The notes under the pieces were generated by a model. It saw nothing but the letters and a program-made list of their open reading frames with translations, made no database searches and was not told where the DNA came from. From the NCBI GenBank assembly GCA_017557505.1, contig JAFYYP010000025.1, forward strand, positions 1-64,000: DNA of 64,000 bases, given 5' to 3'. This DNA is from Bacillota bacterium (lineage in GTDB: Bacteria; Bacillota; Clostridia; Peptostreptococcales; Anaerovoracaceae). Positions 57,519 through 64,000 of this stretch are shown here, in pieces. Position 1 is the stretch's first letter; each line of letters opens with the position of its first letter. The position numbers and the translations under genes were made by a program.

Positions 57519-58135
57519 ACGAGAACGAACTGAACGAAACAGTTGGAACCATAGAACAGCCGGAACAATCTGAGCAGCCTGCTCCGCAGCCGGAAAAAAA
57601 GGGTTTGAGCGAAAACACGAAAGAATGGATCAAAGACATCCTGATCGCCATCGTCGTCGCGTTTCTCGTGCTGCAGTTCATCAAGCCGACCATCGTGCAG
57701 GAGCACAGCATGGAGAACACGCTGGAGCCCAACGACTACCTGTTTATCAGCAAGCAGAGCTACCGTCTGTTCGGCGACCCGCAGCGCGGCGACATCATCG
57801 TGTTCCACAGCGCTCTGACGACAGCCGACGGTTCCGAAAAACTGCTGGTCAAGCGCATCATCGCTGTCCCGGGCGATACGATCTACATCACCGGCGGCGT
57901 CGTCTACGTCAACGGGGAACCGCAGGACGAACCGTACACGAAGGACGGCTACACCGGCACGGAAATGGACGAGATCACGATTCCGGAGGGCAAGCTGTTC
58001 TGCATGGGCGACAACCGGCAGAATTCCCGTGACAGCCGCGATCCGCTGATCGGCCTCGTGGACGAGGATGAGGTTCTGGGCAAAGCCGTGCTGCGTCTGT
58101 TCCCGTTCTCCCGCTTCGGAGGATTGTACGACTGA
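57515..58135 (+). CDS. lepB: Signal peptidase I
   Basis: A 206-residue membrane-bound serine protease that removes signal peptides. One membrane helix lies at about 40-58, with a Q/E/P-rich cytoplasmic start. The catalytic serine is S65 in QEHSMENTL and the lysine K113 in [23 protein letters not shown] near 169 is box E. AAGGAGATCC precedes the ATG, which overlaps the rluA-like stop. It overlaps smpB (TGATG) on the other side. Confidence 0.95.
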   Translation: MNENELNETVGTIEQPEQSEQPAPQPEKKGLSENTKEWIKDILIAIVVAFLVLQFIKPTIVQEHSMENTLEPNDYLFISKQSYRLFGDPQRGDIIVFHSALTTADGSEKLLVKRIIAVPGDTIYITGGVVYVNGEPQDEPYTKDGYTGTEMDEITIPEGKLFCMGDNRQNSRDSRDPLIGLVDEDEVLGKAVLRLFPFSRFGGLYD

Positions 58136-58584
58136 TGGAAAAACTGATCGAAAACAACAAGAAGGCCAGACACGACTACTTTTTCGAGGATACCTACGAG
58201 GCCGGCGTCGTGCTCACGGGCACGGAGATCAAATCTATCCGGGCCGGCGGCGTCAGCCTGCGGGATTCGTTCGCGAAGGTCGTGAAAGGAGAGGTCTTCG
58301 TATTCAACATGCACATTGCCCCCTACGAAAAGGGCAACCGCTACAACACCGATCCGCTGCGGCCCAAGAAACTGCTGCTGCACAAGGGCGAGATCCGCAG
58401 GCTCGAGAACGCCGTCATGCAGGAAGGCCTGACGCTCGTGCCGTCGAAAGTCTACCTGACCCACAAGGGACTGGTGAAAGTAGAGCTGGCCGTGGCCAGG
58501 GGCAAGAAGTTATACGATAAGAGAGCGGATATCGCTAAGAAGGACGCTGCGAGGAATATGGAACGCAGCATGAAGAACCGGTAA
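58135..58584 (+). CDS. smpB: SsrA-binding protein SmpB
   Basis: A 149-residue small OB-fold protein that binds tmRNA and brings it to stalled ribosomes. It starts [31 protein letters not shown] and has the [15 protein letters not shown] region and the C-terminal basic tail ([18 protein letters not shown]), which mimics an mRNA in the ribosome channel. Its RNA partner ssrA lies 4.2 kb downstream on the same strand. Confidence 0.96.
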   Translation: MEKLIENNKKARHDYFFEDTYEAGVVLTGTEIKSIRAGGVSLRDSFAKVVKGEVFVFNMHIAPYEKGNRYNTDPLRPKKLLLHKGEIRRLENAVMQEGLTLVPSKVYLTHKGLVKVELAVARGKKLYDKRADIAKKDAARNMERSMKNR

Positions 58585-58595
58585 AGGAGAATCCT

Positions 58596-59072
58596 ATGTC
58601 TTACGAACTCGCAAAAGCATATCTGGAGAAAGTGGGCGGCATGGAATACGTGCACCACAGAGAACTGTACATCGACACCGTGGAAGACGCTGCGAAGTCC
58701 ATCGGCTGCAGCGAAGCGGAGATTGCGAAGTCCCTGACGTTCATGGTCGGCGAGCAGCCCGTCATGATCGTCATGGCCGGCGACACGAAGGTGAACAGCA
58801 GCAAATTCAAGAGCTATTTCCACTGCAAACCAAGCATGATCCCCAGAGATCAAGTGCAGGAACTGGTGGGTCACGAACCGGGCGGCGTCTGCGCGTTCGG
58901 CATCAAGGACGGTATCGACGTGTATCTCGACGTGTCCTTAAAGCGTTTCGAAATGGTGCATTCCGCGGCCGGCGACGACTATACGACGTTCGATTCGAGC
59001 CCGGAGATCCTGGAAAAATATACGCCCTGCAAAGGCTGGGTGGACGTCTGCAAGATCATCGGAGAAGAATAG
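58596..59072 (+). CDS. YbaK/EbsC-type aminoacyl-tRNA deacylase
   Basis: A 158-residue protein of the YbaK/ProX editing superfamily, which hydrolyses mischarged tRNAs in trans, for instance Cys-tRNA-Pro. EIAKSLTFMVGEQPVMIVMAGDTKVN near 42 carries the catalytic lysine region and GHEPGGVCAFGI near 92 the conserved GGxxPFG-like loop. Which tRNA it edits is not determinable. AAAGGAGAATCC precedes the ATG, 11 bases after smpB. Confidence 0.9.
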   Translation: MSYELAKAYLEKVGGMEYVHHRELYIDTVEDAAKSIGCSEAEIAKSLTFMVGEQPVMIVMAGDTKVNSSKFKSYFHCKPSMIPRDQVQELVGHEPGGVCAFGIKDGIDVYLDVSLKRFEMVHSAAGDDYTTFDSSPEILEKYTPCKGWVDVCKIIGEE

Positions 59073-59081
59073 GAGAGAACC

Positions 59082-61427
59082 ATGGACAAGAAGACCTACA
59101 AACAGCTGGACGCCTGGTGGCGCGCCGCGAACTACCTTTCCGCAGGACAGCTCTATCTGCTGGAAGATCCTCTGCTGAAGGAGCCGCTGACCCGCGACAA
59201 GATCAAGAAAAAGATCGTCGGCCACTGGGGCACCGTACCCGGCCAGAACTTCATCTACACGCATCTGAACCGGGTCATCAACGAGTACGATCTGAACATG
59301 ATCTACCTGTCCGGCCCCGGCCACGGCGGCAACGCCATGGTCGCTCAGAACTGGCTGGACGGTTCCTACACGGAGATCTATCCGAACATCACGCAGGATG
59401 TTGCCGGCATGAAGAAACTGTTCAAGCAGTTCTCGTTCCCCGGCGGCATCGCGAGCCACGTGGCGCCTGAGACGCCGGGCTCTATCAATGAAGGCGGCGA
59501 ACTGGGCTATTCCCTGGCTCACGCGTTCGGCGCGGTGTTCGACAATCCCGACCTGATCGCGGCCTGCGTCGTCGGCGACGGCGAAGCGGAGACCGGTCCC
59601 CTGGCAACGTCCTGGCATTCGAATAAATTCCTGAATCCCGCAAACGACGGCGCCGTGCTGCCCATCCTGCACCTGAACGGGTATAAGATTGCCAATCCGA
59701 CCGTCTTCTCGCGCATCTCCCACGAAGAGATCGAAAGCTTCTTCAAGGGCTGCGGCTGGAAGCCTTACTTCGTCGAAGGCTCCGACCCGAAGAAGATGCA
59801 CCCGGCCATGGCGGAAGCCCTGGACGCCTGCATCAAGGACATCAAGGACATCCAGAAGAAGGCGCGCAGCGGCAAGCTGAAGAAGCGTCCGATGTGGCCG
59901 ATGATCGTTTTCCGTTCCCCGAAGGGCTGGACCGGCCCGAAGGAAGTGGACGGCAAGCCCATCGAGAACACGTTCCGCGCGCACCAGGTGCCCATCCCCA
60001 TGGACAAGCCCGAGCACGTGGAGCAGCTGGAAAAGTGGCTGAAGAGCTACAAGCCCGAGCAGCTGTTCAACGAAGACGGCAGCCCGAAGAAGGAACTGAC
60101 CGACTTCGCGCCGAAGGGTGACCGCCGCATGGGCATGAACCCGCACGCGAACGGCGGCAAGCTGCTGAAGGATCTGCGCCTGCCCGACTTCCGCGAATAC
60201 GGCATCGATATTCCGGCCCCCGGCGCAGTCGAAGCGCAGGATATGCTCGTCCTCGGCGGCTACGTGCGCGACATCTATAAACTGAACGAGGAAGCGAAGA
60301 ACTTCCGCATCTTCGGACCGGACGAGACCGCGTCCAACCGCCTGACCAAGGTGTTCGAAGAGACGAACAGAGACTGGAATGCCGAGATCATCGAAGGTGA
60401 CGAATTCCTGGCGCCTGACGGCAGGGTCATGGACTCCATGCTGTCCGAGCATATGTGCGAAGGCTGGCTCGAAGGCTACCTGCTGACCGGCCGCCACGGC
60501 TTCTTCTGCAGCTATGAGGCGTTCATCCGCATCGTGGACTCCATGTTCTCGCAGCACGCCAAGTGGCTGAAGGTCTGCGAAGACCTGCCCTGGAGAGCGA
60601 GCATCGCGTCCCTGAACTACATCCTGAGCTCCAACGTCTGGCAGCAGGACCACAACGGTTTCACTCATCAGGATCCGGGCTTCCTGGATCACGTGGCCAA
60701 CAAGAAGGCCGACGTCGTGCGCATGTATCTGCCGCCTGACGCGAACTGCCTCGTCGAATGCTTCGACCACTGCATCCGCAGCCGCGACTACGTGAACGTC
60801 ATCGTCTCGTCCAAACATCCGAGACCGCAGTGGCTGACCATGGAACAGGCCATCAAGCACTGCACGCAGGGCATTGGCATCTGGGATTGGGCCTCCACCG
60901 ATCAGGGCGAAGCGCCCGACGTCGTCATGGCCTGCTGCGGCGACACGCCGACCCTGGAGACGCTGGCATCTGTCACGATCCTGCGCGAGGCGTTCCCCGA
61001 ACTGAAGATCCGCGTCGTCAACGTCGTGGACCTGATGAGACTGCAGTCCGACAGCATCCACCCGCACGGCCTGTCCGACCAGGAGTACGACGCGCTGTTC
61101 ACGAAGGACAAGCCCGTCATCTTCGCGTTCCACGGCTATCCGACGCTCATCCATGAGCTCGTATATCACAGAACGAACAAGAACTTCCACGTATTCGGCT
61201 ACATGGAAGAAGGCACGATCACGACTCCGTTCGACATGCGCGTGCAGAACGGCATCGACAGATTCTCCCTGACGATGCAGGCGCTGCTGCAGATCGACCT
61301 CGGTGACCGCGACAGCCACCTCATCCAGCTGATGAAGGACAAGCTGGTCGAACACAAGCAGTACATCGCGGAATACGGCGAAGATCTGCCCGAGATCCGC
61401 AACTGGAAATGGACGCCCGCGAAATAG
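59082..61427 (+). CDS. Phosphoketolase (XFP family)
   Basis: A 781-residue thiamine-diphosphate enzyme that splits xylulose-5-phosphate and/or fructose-6-phosphate into acetyl phosphate and a shorter sugar phosphate. The N-terminal block [33 protein letters not shown] near 86 and the cofactor site [21 protein letters not shown] near 166 are characteristic, and [13 protein letters not shown] near 527 is the glutamine/histidine pocket. Length and motifs are complete. It gives ATP via acetate kinase and provides a bypass of glycolysis, which fits a fermentative anaerobe. AGGAGAG lies before the ATG. Confidence 0.94.
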   Translation: MDKKTYKQLDAWWRAANYLSAGQLYLLEDPLLKEPLTRDKIKKKIVGHWGTVPGQNFIYTHLNRVINEYDLNMIYLSGPGHGGNAMVAQNWLDGSYTEIYPNITQDVAGMKKLFKQFSFPGGIASHVAPETPGSINEGGELGYSLAHAFGAVFDNPDLIAACVVGDGEAETGPLATSWHSNKFLNPANDGAVLPILHLNGYKIANPTVFSRISHEEIESFFKGCGWKPYFVEGSDPKKMHPAMAEALDACIKDIKDIQKKARSGKLKKRPMWPMIVFRSPKGWTGPKEVDGKPIENTFRAHQVPIPMDKPEHVEQLEKWLKSYKPEQLFNEDGSPKKELTDFAPKGDRRMGMNPHANGGKLLKDLRLPDFREYGIDIPAPGAVEAQDMLVLGGYVRDIYKLNEEAKNFRIFGPDETASNRLTKVFEETNRDWNAEIIEGDEFLAPDGRVMDSMLSEHMCEGWLEGYLLTGRHGFFCSYEAFIRIVDSMFSQHAKWLKVCEDLPWRASIASLNYILSSNVWQQDHNGFTHQDPGFLDHVANKKADVVRMYLPPDANCLVECFDHCIRSRDYVNVIVSSKHPRPQWLTMEQAIKHCTQGIGIWDWASTDQGEAPDVVMACCGDTPTLETLASVTILREAFPELKIRVVNVVDLMRLQSDSIHPHGLSDQEYDALFTKDKPVIFAFHGYPTLIHELVYHRTNKNFHVFGYMEEGTITTPFDMRVQNGIDRFSLTMQALLQIDLGDRDSHLIQLMKDKLVEHKQYIAEYGEDLPEIRNWKWTPAK

Positions 61428-62107
61428 AAAAAAAGAAGACACGAAAAGCACTGGCCGCGGCGGTCCTCATTCTGTTGACCGCCGCAGTGCTGGTTTTTTG
61501 CGCAGTTTATTCGGACAGCATCAAACGGGTCGCAACGGATCCGGCCTATGTCCGGGCTTGGTTCCGTGCGCACGAGCCCTACGGGGCGCTGGTCTACTGC
61601 CTGGTGACGATCGTCCAGATCCTGCTGGCTTTCCTGCCGGGAGAACCGCTGGAACTGGCGGCCGGTTACGCGTTCGGCGCCGTGAAGGGCAGCCTACTGT
61701 GTCTTTTGGCTGAAGGGATCGGGAGCGTACTTGTATTACTCCTGGTGCGCCGGTTCGGACCCAGTCTCGTTAGGCTGTTCTTTTCTGACGAACAGCTGGA
61801 ACGTCTGAAATTCCTGCACTATTCGCCGAAACGCCTGCTGTTGTTCGCCATCATCTTCATGATGCCCGGTACGCCGAAGGACCTGCTGTGCTACTTCGCC
61901 GGCCTGACGGATATTGACATCAACAAACTGATCATCATCTGTACGGTCGGCCGCATTCCGTCCATCCTCACGTCGACGCTGGGCGGGAACGCCATCGGCG
62001 ATCAGCGCTATGTGTTCGCGGTCGCCGTCTTTGCGGTCACGGCGCTGCTGAGCGTCGCAGGGATCGCGTTTTATAACTATATCTGTTCAAAACACGAACA
62101 AAAGTAA
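61409..62107 (+). CDS. VTT-domain (TVP38/TMEM64-like) membrane protein
   Basis: A 232-residue membrane protein of the DedA/VTT family with about six helices. The re-entrant motifs are [23 protein letters not shown] near 75 and [17 protein letters not shown] near 151. Relatives flip or scramble lipids such as undecaprenyl phosphate. It overlaps the end of the phosphoketolase gene by 19 bases and is followed directly by the MntP-like gene. Its exact lipid is unknown. Confidence 0.88.
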   Translation: MDAREIEKKKTRKALAAAVLILLTAAVLVFCAVYSDSIKRVATDPAYVRAWFRAHEPYGALVYCLVTIVQILLAFLPGEPLELAAGYAFGAVKGSLLCLLAEGIGSVLVLLLVRRFGPSLVRLFFSDEQLERLKFLHYSPKRLLLFAIIFMMPGTPKDLLCYFAGLTDIDINKLIIICTVGRIPSILTSTLGGNAIGDQRYVFAVAVFAVTALLSVAGIAFYNYICSKHEQK

Positions 62108-62734
62108 ATGTTCTTAACCGTAGGTTTTCTCATCAACAGCATACTGTTCGGCGTGGCGCTTGCCATGGACGCGTTCTCCGTGTCCGTAGCGGCCGGTCTT
62201 GCGAACCCCGGCATGCAGAAAAGCCGCATGGCCCGAATCGCCGGCACGTTCTGTTTCTTTCAGATCGCCATGCCCCTGATCGGCTGGGTCTGTGTTCATA
62301 CGGTCGCGGAGAAGTTCACGGCGTTTCAGAAGGCCATCCCCTGGATCGCGCTCGTGCTACTGGTGTTTTTAGGCGGCCGGATGATCGCGGAAGAGCTTGC
62401 GCAGAAGGCTGTTCCCGCGGACATGGAAGCGGAGGCGGAGCGCGAAAGAGAAGAGCTTGTGAAAGATCTCGGCGGCGGAGAGCTCGTCGCCCAGGGCATC
62501 GCGACGTCCATCGACGCGCTGTCCGTCGGCTTCACCATCGCGGAGCTGTCCTGGCAGGCTGCGCTGACCGAAGCGCTGATCATCGGCGCGGTCACGTTCG
62601 CGATCTGCATGGGCGGTCTGCGCCTGGGCAGGGCTTTCGGCACGAAACTGGCCGGCAAAGCCGGCATCGTTGGCGGGGTCATCCTGATCGCGATCGGCCT
62701 GGAGATCTTCATCAAGGGCGTGTTCGGTTCCTGA
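62108..62734 (+). CDS. mntP: MntP-type manganese efflux pump
   Basis: A 208-residue protein with six helices and the two MntP repeat motifs: LAMDAFSVSVAAG near 18 and ATSIDALSVGF near 134, whose aspartates are needed for Mn2+ export. A cytoplasmic loop with many glutamates lies between helices 3 and 4. The ATG directly follows the upstream stop and has no own ribosome site. It is the last gene of the run from rluA-like to mntP before ssrA. Confidence 0.93.
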   Translation: MFLTVGFLINSILFGVALAMDAFSVSVAAGLANPGMQKSRMARIAGTFCFFQIAMPLIGWVCVHTVAEKFTAFQKAIPWIALVLLVFLGGRMIAEELAQKAVPADMEAEAEREREELVKDLGGGELVAQGIATSIDALSVGFTIAELSWQAALTEALIIGAVTFAICMGGLRLGRAFGTKLAGKAGIVGGVILIAIGLEIFIKGVFGS

Positions 62735-62753
62735 ATCTGTAATGCGATTGTAA

Positions 62754-62782
62754 TGGTCACAGGTTAGACCCTGTGCTATAAT
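62754..62782 (+). promoter_or_regulatory. Promoter of ssrA
   Basis: TGGTCA, 17-bp spacer, perfect TATAAT, 38 bases before the tmRNA 5' end. Confidence 0.65.
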
Positions 62783-62819
62783 ACCTATGCTTTGGAAGGC
62801 AAAGCACACCTTCCCCCAT

Positions 62820-63178
62820 GGGGGCGTAAAGGTTTCGACGGGGGTGTGGAAGTCGGATAAGCGAGCCGCTGTCGGCCCAGTCAGCGTTAAACAGAGCCCG
62901 TTCAAAAGAAACGATAATTCTAGAAACAATTTCGCATTCGCTGCTTAATTAGCAGCCCGCGCGTCGGCCTCAGTTCGCCTGCAGGCTGAGATCCCGGCGT
63001 CGACTATGCAGGAAACCGTCGAAGGGTGTCCGGACTTCGGGGGAGCAATTCGGACTGGGGAGACCTTTAGCCTGCCTTTTGGCGACTGGAAACCCGAGAA
63101 CTAAACAAAAGGCTGCGCTCGGAGAAAGTCGGGTGGAAATGCTTTCGGACGTGAGTTCGATTCTCACCGCCTTCACCA
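62820..63178 (+). ncRNA. ssrA: tmRNA (transfer-messenger RNA)
   Basis: About 359 nt. The tRNA-like part pairs GGGGGCG at the 5' end with CGCCTTC near the 3' end, followed by encoded ACCA, and the T-arm GTTCGATTC is present. The tag reading frame gives NDNSRNNFAFAA then TAA (62910-62948), preceded by the resume codon, and ends in the AA needed for proteolysis. With SmpB, it frees ribosomes stuck on broken mRNAs and marks the peptide for destruction. A strong promoter and a perfect terminator frame it. Confidence 0.96.
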
Positions 63179-63180
63179 AA

Positions 63181-63220
63181 AGAAAAGACCGGATCGATGA
63201 AGATCCGGTCTTTTCTTTTA
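63181..63220. terminator. Bidirectional terminator between ssrA and pgi
   Basis: A perfect 15-bp stem (AGAAAAGACCGGATC and complement) with T tracts in both directions. Confidence 0.9.
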
Positions 63221-63230
63221 TTAGGAATTG

Positions 63231-64000
63231 CTATTTTCTGCTGAACGTACTCTCCGCTACGGGATCCTTGCAGGAAACGGTAAAGCGCGGATCGTTGGAG
63301 CAGAGGTGGACCATCAGGCGGAAGACGTCGTCCGGTTGTGCGTCGAGCATATCGGCCAGTTCGTCTGCCGTCATGGCGCGGTCTGCGTTGAGAAGAAGCT
63401 CCGCAGCGCGGTTCTTCAGGTCGATCAGGCCGCCGGCTGCTTTCTTGCCGAACTCTACGGCCGGCTGATGATAGGCGTTGATGCCGATCATGATGGCGTA
63501 CATGCTCACAGCCCGTTCGAAGACGGCGATCAGCTGGCCGACGTGGTAAGCGTTCACCTCGGGTATAGTGAGGACGAACGTGCGCTTGCCGTGATCCTCC
63601 AGCGCCTTCTTCGTGCCAAGCATGAAGGCGTTGAGGTAGTCGCCGCTGGTGCTGCCTTCGCCGACGATGCGGGAAGTACCTTCGCGGTCCTTTAATACCT
63701 GCACGAACGTAACGAAGATGTTGTCGGGTCCCGCCACGAGCTGCTGCACGTAGGAGTGCTGATCGCTCGTGCCCTTATTGCCCATCACGGCCAGACCTTG
63801 ATGTACCGCATTGCCCGCCAGGTCGAACTCCTTGCCGAGAGATTCCATCACGAGCTGCTGCAGGTATTTCGCGAAGAGCATCAGCGAATCTTTATAGGGA
63901 AGGACCACCTGCGTGACCCCGCCGATCCCGCCGCTGCAGCGGTACCAGGAGAGCGCCAGCAGAAGCGCCGGATTTTCCGCGGCTTCTTCAGCTCTGCCTA
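63231..64000 (-). CDS. pgi: Glucose-6-phosphate isomerase, C-terminal part
   Basis: About 256 residues at the C-terminal end of phosphoglucose isomerase; the gene runs off the right edge of the window, so its start is not visible. The PGI signature region is clear: GNKGTSDQHSYVQQLVAGPDN, with the catalytic histidine and the lysine/glutamine context, and the upstream block ENPALLLALSWYR. The last 60 residues form a winged-helix-like extension (MTADELADMLDAQPDDVFRL) seen in some Clostridia. It interconverts glucose- and fructose-6-phosphate. Confidence 0.94.
   Translation of the reverse strand, partial: GRAEEAAENPALLLALSWYRCSGGIGGVTQVVLPYKDSLMLFAKYLQQLVMESLGKEFDLAGNAVHQGLAVMGNKGTSDQHSYVQQLVAGPDNIFVTFVQVLKDREGTSRIVGEGSTSGDYLNAFMLGTKKALEDHGKRTFVLTIPEVNAYHVGQLIAVFERAVSMYAIMIGINAYHQPAVEFGKKAAGGLIDLKNRAAELLLNADRAMTADELADMLDAQPDDVFRLMVHLCSNDPRFTVSCKDPVAESTFSRK

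Noticed and set aside
58938-61451. Open frame of 837 codons opposite the phosphoketolase gene
   Set aside because: Antisense to a complete, motif-rich enzyme; the frame is a by-product of high GC and codon bias, with no ribosome site or family match.

Overview
The window looks like the chromosome of an anaerobic Clostridia member (Bacillota) with moderately high GC. Supporting signs are AGGAGG ribosome sites, sigma-70-type promoters with 17-bp spacers, a leucine T-box in front of leuA, tmRNA and SmpB, an EcfA1-A2-T module, a phosphoketolase, iron-dependent alcohol dehydrogenase and several oxygen-sensitive enzyme families. No rRNA or tRNA was recognised. The exact genus cannot be named from sequence alone.

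Region 1 (1 to about 12.6 kb) is accessory DNA. A mobilizable integrative element supplies a divergent XRE repressor, an excisionase-like protein, a tyrosine integrase, a MobC-like protein, a RepA-like ATPase and a MOBV relaxase. Four near-identical 16-bp operators, three between the repressor and xis and one at about 12.6 kb, tie both ends together. Between them lies a cargo operon headed by an XRE membrane protein and a PadR repressor with a clear self-operator. It encodes two tandem copies of a membrane-protein pair plus further unknown membrane-anchored proteins, and an approximately 39-bp direct repeat brackets this cargo.

Region 2 (12.7 to 21.5 kb) carries a large helical protein of unknown function, a double-GNAT protein, an ECF sigma factor coupled to a membrane-anchored serpin whose N-terminus looks like an anti-sigma peptide, a radical SAM/SPASM enzyme and a small XRE/membrane-protein pair. 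It ends with an orphan AT-rich nuclease-like gene surrounded and invaded by five copies of an exactly spaced inverted motif (GTTAAGC-N23-GCTTAAC). I consider this the strongest candidate for an undescribed system.

Region 3 (21.5 to 37 kb) is metabolic. It holds a Cys/Met PLP enzyme, an acyl-AMP ligase with a lipoamide-acyltransferase-like partner, and a four-gene sugar-acid route (dehydratase halves UxaA-N and UxaA-C, a DHDPS-family aldolase, an Fe alcohol dehydrogenase). It also holds a gamma carbonic anhydrase, a 45-residue EF-hand-like microprotein with ThpR, paired lipoproteins, a C69 dipeptidase, three phosphatases, thiamine diphosphokinase and an alpha/beta hydrolase.

Region 4 (37 to 45 kb) is the leuACDB operon under a T-box with a CUG specifier, the divergent ilvE, and a Y-family polymerase with YolD. 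Region 5 (45 to 64 kb) holds housekeeping genes: amidohydrolases, Bcp, a nucleoside-recognition membrane protein, EcfA1A2T-trmB, gap, fba, rluA-like, lepB, smpB, ybaK-like, phosphoketolase, VTT and MntP membrane proteins, ssrA (tmRNA) and the 3' part of pgi running off the right edge. Three genes here appear to be leaderless, with an extended -10 box exactly nine bases before ATG.
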